Positions 33,731 to 45,654 of a stretch of DNA of 64,000 nt are shown here, in pieces. This stretch comes from an uncultured Caproiciproducens sp. (lineage in GTDB: Bacteria > Bacillota > Clostridia > Oscillospirales > Acutalibacteraceae). The first letter of the stretch is position 1. Each line of letters begins with the position of its first letter. The translations under genes and the position numbers were made by a program. The stretch is from assembly GCF_963664915.1 (NCBI RefSeq), contig NZ_OY761810.1, positions 1,006,661 to 1,070,660 on the forward strand, read 5' to 3'. A model generated the notes under the pieces. The model was not told the DNA's origin. It saw only the letters and a list, made by a program, of their open reading frames with translations, and ran no database searches.

Positions 33731-33948
33731 TGAAGACGGAAAAGGTAGTGATTGACACTGAATTTATCAGGCTTGACTCTCTTTTAAAGCTTGGCGGTGC
33801 GGTGGATACCGGCGGGCGGGCAAAGTTTGTGGTGCAGGGCGGCGAAGTAAAGGTAAACGGAGAAATTTGCATCATGCGCGGCAAAAAAATGAGATGCGGC
33901 GACAAGGCCGAATACAACGATGTGACATATGAGGTGTGTGACGGGTGA
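33730..33948 (+). CDS. rlbA: S4-domain RNA-binding protein YaaA/RlbA
   Basis: 72 aa. S4 fold with IDTEFIRLDSLLKLGGAVDT and VVQGGEVKVNGEICIMRGKK. Conserved between dnaN and recF in Firmicutes, probably ribosome-associated. TAATG overlap with dnaN and GTGA overlap with recF. Confidence 0.92.
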   Translation: MKTEKVVIDTEFIRLDSLLKLGGAVDTGGRAKFVVQGGEVKVNGEICIMRGKKMRCGDKAEYNDVTYEVCDG

Positions 33949-35012
33949 TTATCCAGCACCTGGAAGTAAAAAATTACAGAAACTTACAATATGGCGTGAT
34001 AATTCCGCATAATGGGATCAATATAATATATGGGAAAAATGCGCAGGGCAAGACAAATTTACTGGAAGCCATTTGGCTTTTTACAGGCGGACGCTCCTTT
34101 CGGGGAGCGAAAGACGCCGATTTGATTTTGCATGAGGAAAAAAGAGCCGAAATCAATCTTGAATTTTTCAGCGAGGAGCGCGGACAATCGGCAGCGATTG
34201 TCATTGAAAACGGGCGCAGAAACGCCGTTTTGAACGGTGTAGCGCAAAAAACCGTCTCCGGCCTGATCGGAAAATTCTTTTCCGTTATTTTTTCCCCCGA
34301 GCATATTGCGCTTGTACGCGAGGGTCCGTCGCTCCGGCGCGATTTTATGGATGCCGCGCTTTGTCAGCTCAAGCCCGGTTACGCGGCGCTTTTGGCCCGC
34401 TACAACCATACGCTTGTTCAGCGCAACACGCTGCTGAAAGATATTCCCCGCCATGCCGAACTGATGGATACGCTGGAAATATGGGATGAAAAGCTTGCCG
34501 CATACGGTGAAGCGGTCGTACGGGGAAGAATGGATTATATTGAGAAAATTAAAGATCCGGTAAAAGAAATTTACTCCGGTATTTCCCAGCAGACGGAAAC
34601 CATCGATTTAAACTATCAAAAAAGCGCCGGCGATTTGAAACAGGCTTTGAAAGATTCCCGTCGGGACGATGTCTATTCCGGCCACACCGGGGTAGGTCCT
34701 CACCGCGATGATATTGATATAACGATTGACCTTCAGTCTGCGCGGGCATTCGGCTCGCAGGGTCAAAAGCGTTCCGTCGTTCTCGCATTAAAACTGGCGG
34801 AAGCCGAGATGCTGTTTCGCCAAACCGGCGAAAGGCCCATTATTTTGCTCGACGATGTGATGAGCGAGCTTGATTCCGGCAGACAGGATTATTTGCTCAA
34901 TCATTTGAATAGCTGTCAGGTTTTTATAACCTGCTGTGAACCCGGTGCGGTAAAACAGCTCCGGGAGGGTGCCCTGTTCAAAATGGACGGCGGAACTCTT
35001 ATAAAAAAATGA
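33945..35012 (+). CDS. recF: DNA replication and repair protein RecF
   Basis: 355 aa SMC-like ATPase that helps load RecA at gaps. N-terminal LEVKNYRNL, Walker A YGKNAQGKTNLLEAI, and C-terminal signature GSQGQKRSVVLALKLAEA with Walker B PIILLDDVMSELD. GTG start overlapping rlbA. Confidence 0.97.
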   Translation: MIIQHLEVKNYRNLQYGVIIPHNGINIIYGKNAQGKTNLLEAIWLFTGGRSFRGAKDADLILHEEKRAEINLEFFSEERGQSAAIVIENGRRNAVLNGVAQKTVSGLIGKFFSVIFSPEHIALVREGPSLRRDFMDAALCQLKPGYAALLARYNHTLVQRNTLLKDIPRHAELMDTLEIWDEKLAAYGEAVVRGRMDYIEKIKDPVKEIYSGISQQTETIDLNYQKSAGDLKQALKDSRRDDVYSGHTGVGPHRDDIDITIDLQSARAFGSQGQKRSVVLALKLAEAEMLFRQTGERPIILLDDVMSELDSGRQDYLLNHLNSCQVFITCCEPGAVKQLREGALFKMDGGTLIKK

Positions 35013-35027
35013 GAAAGGTTTTATTTT

Positions 35028-35300
35028 ATGTATCTTCATCTCGGGCAGGACACAGTGATTAAAACGAATGATATTGTGGGCATATTCGATATGGAAACAT
35101 CTACCATATCAAAATCAACGAGAAACTACCTTTCCGCTGCACAAAAGGCGGGCAGGGTGGTCAATGTTTCTATGGAAATGCCGAAATCCTTTGTACTCTG
35201 CTGTGATAAAAGAAACAGGCTGACGGTTTATATTACGCAAATTTCGTCCTCTACCCTTTTGAAAAGGACCGGGTTTATTGATGAAATATCAAATGTTTAA
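35028..35300 (+). CDS. remB: RemB/YaaB-like regulator (DUF370)
   Basis: 90 aa. Begins MYLHLGQDTVIKTNDIVGIF and has the DUF370 core PKSFVLCCDKRNRLTVYITQ with ISSSTLLKR. In Bacillus RemB/YaaB sits between recF and gyrB and is linked to extracellular matrix gene control; position here is the same. Fifteen base pairs after recF. Confidence 0.9.
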   Translation: MYLHLGQDTVIKTNDIVGIFDMETSTISKSTRNYLSAAQKAGRVVNVSMEMPKSFVLCCDKRNRLTVYITQISSSTLLKRTGFIDEISNV

Positions 35301-35318
35301 AATGACAGGTGTAAAAAA

Positions 35319-37707
<2,389 letters not shown>

Positions 37708-37793
37708 AGCAATTAAATATTTTACAAACAGTAGAATTATAACATAAAATCCATTGAGTATTACATGAGCTAAATTTAGAAGGAGTATTTTTC

Positions 37794-38453
37794 ATGAAAC
37801 AGTTTTTGAAGGAACAGGATACAACCTCAAAACCTCCTGAACCCCGGGGGGAACAGACCCCCGTTGAAGAGGAGCCTGGAGGGAAAAGGGTCGAATGGGA
37901 CGGTTCCGAAGCGGAACTGGTCGCCGATGAATCGGCGCTGGCGTTTGAGGAGCAGCATACGGGGATCAAACTGAAATATACGCTGACTTCACGCGAAATT
38001 TTTAAAGTCCTGCGAAAAGGCCAGTACACAAACACAAGAATTACGCTTTCCATCGTTGCGGCTGTGCTCAGCGCGGTGCTGGCGGCTGCATTTCTGGTGC
38101 GATTCAGCGAAACGGGCGACAGCCGGTATGCATCGCTGGGTGCGGTGTGCTTGATGCTGATTTTCATTGTGGCGGTGCTTCCCTCGATCATTATTAAAAT
38201 GCATTCATCAAAAGTTGCCGACGGCAGGGAAATCCGCATGAAAATTTACCCCGATCATATTGAAATGGGTCTGCCCGATAAAAAATGGGAGATTCCGCTC
38301 GACGGAACCAGCGAAAGCACTCAATTTGATAATCTGATGGTGCTGTACATAAACGATAGAAATATGGTGATTCTTCCGCTGCGCTGTGTGGAGCCGGCTG
38401 TCCTGCCGGAGGTGCAGGCGATGATTTTTGCAGGGACGCAGCCAAAAAGCTAA
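37794..38453 (+). CDS. YcxB-like membrane protein 1
   Basis: 219 aa. An acidic Pro/Glu-rich N-terminus (about residues 8-60) precedes a domain of YcxB type: YTLTSREIFKVLRKGQY, two membrane helices (ITLSIVAAVLSAVLAAAFLV and LGAVCLMLIFIVAVLPSIII), then a beta-rich soluble C-terminus (REIRMKIYPDHIEMGLPDKK) like a small PH/GRAM fold. It is the first of three paralogues lying between gyrB and gyrA. Function unknown; family assignment by architecture. Confidence 0.7.
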   Translation: MKQFLKEQDTTSKPPEPRGEQTPVEEEPGGKRVEWDGSEAELVADESALAFEEQHTGIKLKYTLTSREIFKVLRKGQYTNTRITLSIVAAVLSAVLAAAFLVRFSETGDSRYASLGAVCLMLIFIVAVLPSIIIKMHSSKVADGREIRMKIYPDHIEMGLPDKKWEIPLDGTSESTQFDNLMVLYINDRNMVILPLRCVEPAVLPEVQAMIFAGTQPKS

Positions 38454-38475
38454 CGAATGGGAGGAATTTGAATTT

Positions 38476-39042
38476 ATGCCGACGTTTTATGAAGGGAAGC
38501 CTATAGAAATCATAGAGCAGACGGTTGACCCGGAGGATTACGCCGCGGCGTATTATACCGCGCAGAGTGCAATTTCCCCCATGCACAAAAAATGGGTCAA
38601 GGCCGGTATCTGTCTTTCGACTGCAATTGTAATCGCCTCTTTTATCCCATTTTACAACGCAAGGCTTGCTACCTGCTGGGCTCCCGCCGGCGGGATTGTT
38701 CTGGCGCTTGCGCTGGGATTTCTTTTCTTTTTTGTACAGCCGAACGACATTAAAAAATGGGCGGACGAGCTGTACCGCTCCAATGGGCTGCTTGCGCTTC
38801 CACAGAAAATTCAGCTGTATCGGGACAGCGTGGTTCTTGAAAACAGCTGTGAGCAGATTTTGGAGTACTGGACCGACTTTAATAAATGCCTGGAAACCGG
38901 CGCTGCTTTTGTTTTGACCGGCGGGCGCGAACGGGAGCTGCTGATCATTAAAAAACGGGGGCTCACAAACGAACAGACGGAAACAATATCCGCTCATCTT
39001 GCCGGTACGTTTGCTTCGCGCTACGTAAAAATCGGGCGTTAA
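38476..39042 (+). CDS. YcxB-like membrane protein 2
   Basis: 188 aa from ATG 38476, chosen by GGGAGG 11 bp upstream; a start at 38428 inside the previous gene lacks one. The same plan as its neighbours: N-terminal soluble strand (IEIIEQTVDPEDYAAAYYTA), two membrane helices (WVKAGICLSTAIVIASFIPF and GGIVLALALGFLFFFVQP), then a beta-rich domain (PQKIQLYRDSVVLENSCEQI, YWTDFNKCLETGAAFVLTGG). Unknown function. Confidence 0.7.
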   Translation: MPTFYEGKPIEIIEQTVDPEDYAAAYYTAQSAISPMHKKWVKAGICLSTAIVIASFIPFYNARLATCWAPAGGIVLALALGFLFFFVQPNDIKKWADELYRSNGLLALPQKIQLYRDSVVLENSCEQILEYWTDFNKCLETGAAFVLTGGRERELLIIKKRGLTNEQTETISAHLAGTFASRYVKIGR

Positions 39043-39054
39043 GGAGGAATTTAT

Positions 39055-39606
39055 TTGCCTGATAGCCCAGTTTCGGTAAGCTGTCTTACCACAAAATTCG
39101 ATTACGCCGACTTTAAGATAGCGGCAGCGAAAGCCGCTATGAAACAGAGTGAAAAAATTATATTAAAAGTCACAGGAACCGTTTTAATATTAACCGCATT
39201 TCTTTTACGGGCTTTTGTTTATGGGAATTTCTATCAGAATTTTATTTATGCCGCAATGGCCGCGGTCGGCGTCATCATCGGATGTTTTTACGATTTAATT
39301 GTTATATACGCCGTGCGGCGGCATTCGTTCCGCTATTTCACGGCAAACAAAGAAAAATTCATCGCGCAGACCACAGAATTTTTTGAGGAAAAAATAACCT
39401 TTAAAACCGAACGGTATACGGCCGCAATTCCCTATGAGATGCTGTATAAAGCGTATGAGGACGCGAGGGTTTTTATCATATACACCGGAATCAACGAAAT
39501 GAAGTTTATTCCCAAAAGAGCGATGAACGAAAGCGAATGTACCCGGATTCATAACATTCTTTATACAAAGCTTCAAGAAAAATATCAGCAGGAAGGTGCC
39601 CGCTAA
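39055..39606 (+). CDS. YcxB-like membrane protein 3
   Basis: 183 aa from a TTG start with AAGGAGG 8 bp upstream. N-terminal [17 protein letters not shown], two membrane helices ([20 protein letters not shown] and [20 protein letters not shown]), then [32 protein letters not shown], the typical YcxB C-terminal pattern, ending with IPKRAMNES. Its stop overlaps the gyrA ATG (TAATG), so expression is coupled to gyrA. Confidence 0.75.
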   Translation: MPDSPVSVSCLTTKFDYADFKIAAAKAAMKQSEKIILKVTGTVLILTAFLLRAFVYGNFYQNFIYAAMAAVGVIIGCFYDLIVIYAVRRHSFRYFTANKEKFIAQTTEFFEEKITFKTERYTAAIPYEMLYKAYEDARVFIIYTGINEMKFIPKRAMNESECTRIHNILYTKLQEKYQQEGAR

Positions 39607-42158
39607 TGGACGAATTTCAGGATAATCAGAAAATTATAAACGTAGACCTTGAAAAGGAAATGAAACAGTCGTTTCTTGCCTATTCCATGTCGGTTATTGT
39701 TTCGCGCGCGCTCCCGGATGTGCGCGACGGGTTAAAGCCGGTTCACAGAAGAATTTTATACACCATGTTTGAAAACAACCTCTCTCCGGATAAAGCGTAC
39801 CGCAAGTGCGCCGACACCGTCGGCTCCGTGCTGGGCCGTTACCATCCGCACGGCGACGCTTCGGTCTATGACGCGCTGGTCCGTCTGGCGCAGAATTTTT
39901 CCATGCGCTATATGCTGGTGGACGGTCACGGAAACTTCGGTTCCGTGGACGGCGACCCCCCGGCTGCTTATCGTTATACGGAATCCCGCATGAGTAAGAT
40001 CGCTGTGGAAATGCTGGAAGATATCGACAAGGATACCGTCGATTTTCAGCCGAACTACGACGACCGTCTGAAGGAACCGACTGTTCTGCCAAGCCATTTT
40101 CCAAACCTTTTGGTCAACGGCTCCACCGGTATTGCAGTGGGCATGGCCACCAATATTCCCCCGCATAACATGGGCGAGGTCATCGACGGCATGTGCACGC
40201 TGATTGACAACCCCGACGCCACGCTGGACGATCTAATGCAGAGCATCAAAGGACCCGACTTCCCCACCAGCGGAATCATCATGGGCAGGGCGGGGATCCG
40301 CGCCGCCTACGCAACAGGCCGCGGCCGCATCACGGTGCGCGCCCGCGCGGAAATTGAAGAAGAAAAGAACGGCCGCTTCAATATCGTTGTGACCGAACTT
40401 CCCTATCAGGTAAATAAGGCAAGACTGGTTGAAACTATCGCCGAACTGGTCAAGGATAAGCGTATTGAGGGGATTTCCAATGTGGAAGACCACTCCGACC
40501 GCGAGGGCATGCATATGCTCATCAGCGTAAAGCGCGACGCTTCACCGCAGATTGTTTTGAATCAGCTTTATACCTATACACAGATGCAGACGACGTTCGG
40601 CGTCATTATGATTGCCATTGTCAACGGAGAACCTAAAACATTGACGCTGAAGGAAATGCTTCAGGAATACATTCAATTTCAAGAAAGCGTTGTGCGCCGC
40701 CGCACCCTGTACGACTTAAGAAAAGCCGAGGAGCGCGCGCATTTGCTGGAAGGCCTGAAAATTGCCGTCGACAATATTGACGAAATTATTTCGATTCTCC
40801 GCAGTTCCAAGGACAGGCTGAGCGCAAGGGCGCGCATGACCGAACGGTTCGGGCTGGATGATTTGCAGACGCAGGCAATTGTTCAAATGCCGCTCGGCGC
40901 ACTCACCGGACTGGAACGCCAGAAGCTGCTGGACGAAATAGCCGCTTTGGAATTAAAAATTACGGATTACAAAGATATTCTGAGTAATGAAACGCGTTTG
41001 CTCGGCATTGTTAAGGATGAGGCAATCGCTGTAAAAAATAAGTTTAACGATGAGCGCCGCACCGAGATTGTGACGGTGAGCGGCGAGGTCGATATTGAAG
41101 ATTTGATTCCGCAGGAGGAGTGTGTGCTGACCCTGACCAACTTCGGTTATGTCAAGCGTCAGAAAACAGACACCTACCATATTCAGCGCAGGGGCGGCCG
41201 CGGGGTCAGCGGCATGACAAGACGTGAGGAAGATGTAGCGAGCGACATGTTCGTCATTAACAGCCATGATTATGTCATGTTCTTCACCAATCTGGGCCGT
41301 GTCTATCGTTTGAAATGCTATGAAATACCGGAGGGTTCACGCACGAGCAAGGGAATGAACATTGCAAACCTGCTGCCGATCGCGCAGGATGAAAAAGTCA
41401 CCTCCATGATTCGTGTACCCGAGTTTGACGATGAGAGCTATCTGTGTATGGTAACACGCAACGGAATTATCAAGCGCACCAGCCTTTCAGCCTATAACAC
41501 CGCGCGCAAGGGCGGCGTGATCGCCATTGACTTGGACGAGGGAGACGAGCTTTCATGGGTGCGCCTGACCAGCGGCGACACGCAGCTTTTGGTTGCGACC
41601 CGCCTCGGCATGGCCATCCGCTTTGACGAAAGGGATGTTCGCCCAATGGGAAGAACCGCCCGCGGCGTCAAGGCGCTTACACTCAAAGAGAGCGATTATG
41701 TAATAGGAATGAGTTCCCTGCGTGAGGACGGTCTTGTACTGACTGTTTCCGCAACAGGATACGGCAGGCTTTCCGGCATCAATGACTACCGCATTCAGTC
41801 CAGAGGCGGCAAGGGCCTGACGAACTATCATGTTAAGAAATACGGAGAGGTTGCCGGCATTAAGGTGGTCGATCTTGAAGACGATGTTATTTTAATTTCT
41901 TCCGACGGAATTATCATTCGTATTCCGGCAAATTCCATCCGTGAATGTGCAAGGCCGTCCAAGGGCGTGCGCGTAATGCGCGTGAATGAAGACAGCGAGG
42001 TTGTCACCCTTGCCCGCACAGCGCATGAAGAAGACGCGGTTGATCCCCTGCCTGTGGACGAAGGAGACGCGGATACCGATCTTGACGCGGATGAGGGAAT
42101 TGACGAGCTTGCTGAAAATGCTCAGTCGAATACAGAGCCTGAAAACACCGAGGAATAA
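39606..42158 (+). CDS. gyrA: DNA gyrase subunit A
   Basis: 850 aa. Breakage-reunion domain with [20 protein letters not shown] and the catalytic Tyr in [14 protein letters not shown]; the quinolone-resistance region reads [20 protein letters not shown] (Ser and Asp at the two sensitive positions correspond to Ala-Ser-Val-Tyr-Asp). The C-terminal beta-pinwheel contains the GyrA box [16 protein letters not shown] highly acidic 40-residue tail closes the protein. Confidence 0.98.
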   Translation: MDEFQDNQKIINVDLEKEMKQSFLAYSMSVIVSRALPDVRDGLKPVHRRILYTMFENNLSPDKAYRKCADTVGSVLGRYHPHGDASVYDALVRLAQNFSMRYMLVDGHGNFGSVDGDPPAAYRYTESRMSKIAVEMLEDIDKDTVDFQPNYDDRLKEPTVLPSHFPNLLVNGSTGIAVGMATNIPPHNMGEVIDGMCTLIDNPDATLDDLMQSIKGPDFPTSGIIMGRAGIRAAYATGRGRITVRARAEIEEEKNGRFNIVVTELPYQVNKARLVETIAELVKDKRIEGISNVEDHSDREGMHMLISVKRDASPQIVLNQLYTYTQMQTTFGVIMIAIVNGEPKTLTLKEMLQEYIQFQESVVRRRTLYDLRKAEERAHLLEGLKIAVDNIDEIISILRSSKDRLSARARMTERFGLDDLQTQAIVQMPLGALTGLERQKLLDEIAALELKITDYKDILSNETRLLGIVKDEAIAVKNKFNDERRTEIVTVSGEVDIEDLIPQEECVLTLTNFGYVKRQKTDTYHIQRRGGRGVSGMTRREEDVASDMFVINSHDYVMFFTNLGRVYRLKCYEIPEGSRTSKGMNIANLLPIAQDEKVTSMIRVPEFDDESYLCMVTRNGIIKRTSLSAYNTARKGGVIAIDLDEGDELSWVRLTSGDTQLLVATRLGMAIRFDERDVRPMGRTARGVKALTLKESDYVIGMSSLREDGLVLTVSATGYGRLSGINDYRIQSRGGKGLTNYHVKKYGEVAGIKVVDLEDDVILISSDGIIIRIPANSIRECARPSKGVRVMRVNEDSEVVTLARTAHEEDAVDPLPVDEGDADTDLDADEGIDELAENAQSNTEPENTEE

Positions 42159-42173
42159 GAAAGGGTGCTGTTA

Positions 42174-42815
42174 ATGAAAAACAGGAAAAAGCTTTGCATT
42201 GTTGCGGTGTTTGCCGTTGCAGTGACAGCGTTTACGGGATGCGGTATGTTCAAAAGTGGGAACAGCTCTGTTCCGGCAAGCGGCCTTGGGGAATCCTCGC
42301 AGACCGCGAGTTCCCAGCCCGCAAGCAGCGGGCAAAGCGAATCGGAAAGTTCGGCTGTTCAAGTCATAACGCCGAATGAACCGGCCCAGTCACAGCCCGG
42401 CCCGGTCATTGATATTGAAACCGACAATGCGGACTTCAACGCGCTTTTTAAATCCAACCCGATCGACAAAAAATATATAGCGGAATCCAATAAAGCGTTT
42501 TCCAGTGTGGAGATGGTACAGCTTTCCAACAAATATGCCGATATCTGGTCAAAAGAGGTTACTTCGGCTTATAACAAAGTGGTGAAGCTGGCCACGGGCG
42601 ATGCGCTCAAGAAGATCAAAGCGGAGCAAACCGCTTGGGTAAACGGCAAGACCGAAGCGCTGAAAAAAATCAGCGACGAAGCACAGGCCGGGGGCGGAAC
42701 CATGGCGCAGGTGAACGCCGCGAGCGGTATGATGGATTATTACCGCAGCCGTGCAGCGCAGGTTTACCGCCAGCTTTACACCTATGATAAAAGCTACACC
42801 TACGAGGCTAAATAA
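42174..42815 (+). CDS. Lipoprotein with DUF1311/LprI-like C-terminus
   Basis: 213 aa from ATG 42174 with AAGGG 8 bp upstream. Signal MKNRKKLCIVAVFAVAVTA with lipobox FTGC, a Ser/Gln/Pro-rich linker (about residues 25-80), then a helical domain (ADIWSKEVTSAYNKVVKLAT, QTAWVNGKTEALKKISDEAQ, GGGTMAQVNAASGMMDYYRS) that resembles the DUF1311/LprI lysozyme-inhibitor-like fold in its W/E-rich helices and GGTMA-x-VxAA segment. Assignment is by pattern only. Follows gyrA by 15 bp. Confidence 0.65.
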   Translation: MKNRKKLCIVAVFAVAVTAFTGCGMFKSGNSSVPASGLGESSQTASSQPASSGQSESESSAVQVITPNEPAQSQPGPVIDIETDNADFNALFKSNPIDKKYIAESNKAFSSVEMVQLSNKYADIWSKEVTSAYNKVVKLATGDALKKIKAEQTAWVNGKTEALKKISDEAQAGGGTMAQVNAASGMMDYYRSRAAQVYRQLYTYDKSYTYEAK

Positions 42816-42911
42816 GATTTGTTATATTTACTTATTATTATACTAAAAGTTTATTGATAGCGGTTCAAAATCGGTTTATTTCAGAGAATCGCTGTCAATA
42901 TGGAGAAAAAT

Positions 42912-43457
42912 ATGGAATTAAACGAAAAAACACTGAGCCGAAATAATGTTTATGATGGAAAAATCCTCAAGTTTCATGTGGATAAGGTGGAGCTGATCAA
43001 CGGCAAAACCTCCACCCGCGAATGTGTCGACCATCCGGGCGGGGTTACGGTTGCCGTACTGACGGAAAAGAACGAGATTATGCTTGTGCGCCAGTTCCGC
43101 TACCCGTACAAAGAGGTTGTTCTGGAAGCGCCGGCGGGCAAGCTTGAACACGGAGAAGACCCGTTTGAAGCAATGAAGCGCGAACAGAAGGAAGAAACCG
43201 GAACTACCGGTACCCATTATGTCGATTTGGGCAGACTGTATCCCTCCCCCGGCTACTCGAATGAAATTATTTATCTTTACGCCTGCCGCGCAGACTCTTT
43301 CGGGGATACGGCGTTTGATGAAGACGAGTTTTTGGAAACCGAAAAAATCCCGGTTGACAAAGCGGTGCACATGGTCATGAACAGCGAAATACCTGACGCA
43401 AAAACGCAAGTGCTGGTTTTGAAAACCGCGCAGCTTTTAAAAGACGGCAAAATTTGA
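42912..43457 (+). CDS. Nudix hydrolase, ADP-ribose pyrophosphatase type
   Basis: 181 aa from ATG 42912 (GGAG 6 nt upstream; ATG 42900 lies within it). The Nudix box is intact: GKLEHGEDPFEAMKREQKEE-TG, i.e. G-x5-E-x7-RE-x2-EE-x-G. VVLEAPAGKLE and the preceding MLVRQFRYPYKEVV are typical of NudF enzymes, which hydrolyse ADP-ribose to AMP and ribose-5-phosphate. Followed 10 bp later by a small membrane protein gene. Confidence 0.92.
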   Translation: MELNEKTLSRNNVYDGKILKFHVDKVELINGKTSTRECVDHPGGVTVAVLTEKNEIMLVRQFRYPYKEVVLEAPAGKLEHGEDPFEAMKREQKEETGTTGTHYVDLGRLYPSPGYSNEIIYLYACRADSFGDTAFDEDEFLETEKIPVDKAVHMVMNSEIPDAKTQVLVLKTAQLLKDGKI

Positions 43458-43467
43458 GGAGTGCAGA

Positions 43468-43728
43468 ATGAAGGAAAAGAAGTCCGTTAAACTAAGCGAA
43501 AAGAAAAAGCACCTTCTTATGTACCTGAGCCTTTTGGCCGCCGCCGTCTTTTTCGCAATTCAAAACCCGAACGAAAGCTGGCTTGCAATCAGCATTGCGA
43601 TTGGACTTGCAATCAGTTACGCCCCAGAAGGGATCCGTTGGATAAAAAGCAGAAAAACGGATGCACCTGTACAGAGCGCTTCGGAACAGCCGGATGAAAC
43701 GGACCATGAAGAAGAGCAAAACAGATGA
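43468..43728 (+). CDS. Small membrane protein, hypothetical
   Basis: 86 aa. Basic N-terminus, two adjacent hydrophobic segments (HLLMYLSLLAAAVFFAIQ and SWLAISIAIGLAISYA), then a basic stretch and an acidic polar tail. GAGG lies before ATG 43468. It forms an operon with the Nudix gene. Unrecognised. Confidence 0.65.
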   Translation: MKEKKSVKLSEKKKHLLMYLSLLAAAVFFAIQNPNESWLAISIAIGLAISYAPEGIRWIKSRKTDAPVQSASEQPDETDHEEEQNR

Positions 43729-43732
43729 AATG

Positions 43733-43775
43733 AATGCTGTCCGGGAACTTTGTTTCCGTGGGCGGCATTTTTTTC
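43733..43775 (+). terminator. Terminator of the Nudix operon
   Basis: AATGC..GCATT outer stem with imperfect TGTCC/GGGCG and GGGAA/TTTCC inner pairs, followed by ATTTTTTTCTTTT. Confidence 0.75.
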
Positions 43776-43824
43776 TTTTATATTTTGACGTTTTTCACAC
43801 AGCCATCACATAAAATTTATAAAA

Positions 43825-43859
43825 TAGAATGTATTCATTAAAAAAATGTTTACATTCTA
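43825..43859. promoter_or_regulatory. 9-bp inverted repeat upstream of the ABC operon
   Basis: TAGAATGTA (43825-43833) and TACATTCTA (43851-43859) form a perfect inverted repeat spaced 17 bp apart, about 100 bp before the ATPase gene. A related AAATAGAATGG follows near 43878. Possible regulator site; no protein can be named. Confidence 0.35.
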
Positions 43860-43957
43860 CAGACTGTAAATTGTTAAAATAGAATGGCATTATCGGCGGA
43901 GTCCGTCCGCCTTTAAATAGATGAACAAAAATGAAGAAAACAACAGGAGGGATCTGC

Positions 43958-44944
43958 ATGATTGAGGTTAAGAACCTCTCAAAGCGCTACGGTCAAAACG
44001 TCGCTTTGGACAACATCAGCTTCTCGGTTGAAGAAGGAACCGTCGTCGGATTTTTGGGCCCGAACGGCGCAGGAAAGTCAACCACAATGAACATTATTAC
44101 GGGATATCTGTCTGCCAGCTCCGGCTCGGTCACGGTCGGCGGCTACAACACGCTTGACAATCCCAACGAAGTGAAAAAGCTGATTGGCTACATGCCCGAA
44201 ATGCCGCCTCTCTATCCGGATATGACGGTGAAAGAATATCTGAACTTCATGTACGACCTGAAAAAAGTAACGCTGCCGAGGGAAAAGCACATAAAAGAAA
44301 TCTGCGCGCTGATGAAAATCAGCGATGTGTACGGCAGGCTGATCAACAACCTCAGCAAAGGCTATAAACAGCGCGTCGGCTTCGCACAGGCACTTTTGGG
44401 CAACCCTCCTGTCCTAATCCTTGATGAACCGACCGTCGGCCTTGACCCGAAGCAGATTATCGAGATCCGCAATCTGATTAACAATCTGGGCAAAAATCAT
44501 ACGATTATTTTAAGCTCCCATATTCTGCCCGAAATACAGGCAGTCTGTGAGCGCATTATTATCATCAATAGAGGCCGGCTTGTCGCGGACGGTACGCCGG
44601 ACAACCTTTCGCAAAGCCTGAGTTCCGACCATAAACTGATTGCCCGTATAGAAGGGCACGAGAACGACGTAAAAAATGCGCTGAAAACCATCAAGCATGT
44701 ACAGACCGTACAGAGCTACGGTGAAAAAGAGCCCGGCGTTTTCGAGTATGAAGTGGAGGCTGATGCGGGCTATGACCTGCGGCGTGAGCTTTTCCGCGTT
44801 GCGTCGGCAAAAAATTATCCGATTCTGTCGCTGTCCAACGCCGGGCTTTCGCTGGAGGATGTCTTCCTGCGCATGACCAGCGCATCCTATATCAAGGATG
44901 ACACCATCGCTGAAAAAACACTGAAAGGCGGCGAAGCAGAATGA
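43958..44944 (+). CDS. ABC transporter ATPase (GldA-like)
   Basis: 328 aa from ATG 43958, chosen by AGGAGGG; the upstream ATG 43931 lacks a site. Walker A GPNGAGKSTT, Q-loop MPEMPP, signature LSKGYKQRVG, Walker B VLILDEPTVGLD and the H-loop SSHIL are all present. The C-terminal 100 residues are the extra domain seen in GldA-type exporters. Its stop overlaps the permease start (ATGA). Substrate unknown; the set matches the Gld-like export systems. Confidence 0.92.
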   Translation: MIEVKNLSKRYGQNVALDNISFSVEEGTVVGFLGPNGAGKSTTMNIITGYLSASSGSVTVGGYNTLDNPNEVKKLIGYMPEMPPLYPDMTVKEYLNFMYDLKKVTLPREKHIKEICALMKISDVYGRLINNLSKGYKQRVGFAQALLGNPPVLILDEPTVGLDPKQIIEIRNLINNLGKNHTIILSSHILPEIQAVCERIIIINRGRLVADGTPDNLSQSLSSDHKLIARIEGHENDVKNALKTIKHVQTVQSYGEKEPGVFEYEVEADAGYDLRRELFRVASAKNYPILSLSNAGLSLEDVFLRMTSASYIKDDTIAEKTLKGGEAE

Positions 44945-45645
44945 AAGCAATTACCAAAAGGGAATTAAGGGCATATTTCACCTCTCCCATTGGTTATGTC
45001 TGCGTGGCCATGATACTGGCGCTGTACGGATATTACTTTTATCAGGTGCTGATGCTGCGTTCCTCCTCCTATATCTCCAATGTGTACAGCACAATGTTTA
45101 TCTGGAGCATGATGATTATTCCGATTATCACCATGCGCAGCTTCAGCGAAGAAATGCGCAACCGTACCGATCAAGCGCTTTTGACCGCGCCGGTCGGCGT
45201 TACATCCATCGTTGCGGGCAAATTTTTAGCAGCGCTGACCGTGTATGCCATTGCAATGGTCGGCACGCTGATCCCCGTTGCGGTGATCGGGCTTTTCTCC
45301 GCACCGGAATGGGCGCTGATCTTCGGCAATTTTTTCGGCTCCCTTCTGTTCGGCGCGGGCATGATTTCCATCGGCGTCTTTCTTTCTTCCCTCACGCAAA
45401 GTCAGATTGTCGCCGCGATCAGCACATTTGGTGTTTCCATCCTTCTGCTGGTCATCGACCAGCTCACCGGTTTGGTCAGCAACCCGGTTGCTGTTAAGCT
45501 GATCGGATGGCTCTCGTTCAATACACGCTATCAGCCATTTACTAAGGGAATTTTTAATATTTCAAGCATTGTTTTTTTCCTGAGCGTCATCGCGGTCTTT
45601 ATATTTTTGACCGCCCGCAAGCTTGAAAGCAGAAGATGGAGCTAA
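44941..45645 (+). CDS. ABC-2 type permease (GldF-like)
   Basis: 234 aa, about six membrane helices. Starts MKAITKRELRAYFTSPIGYV, the typical ABC-2 opening; MRSFSEEMRNRTDQALLTAP-VGVTSIVAGKFLAAL is the amphipathic-loop region of this family. Overlaps the ATPase gene by 4 nt and precedes the GldG-like gene by 9 bp. Confidence 0.9.
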   Translation: MKAITKRELRAYFTSPIGYVCVAMILALYGYYFYQVLMLRSSSYISNVYSTMFIWSMMIIPIITMRSFSEEMRNRTDQALLTAPVGVTSIVAGKFLAALTVYAIAMVGTLIPVAVIGLFSAPEWALIFGNFFGSLLFGAGMISIGVFLSSLTQSQIVAAISTFGVSILLLVIDQLTGLVSNPVAVKLIGWLSFNTRYQPFTKGIFNISSIVFFLSVIAVFIFLTARKLESRRWS

Positions 45646-45654
45646 GGGGGAGGT

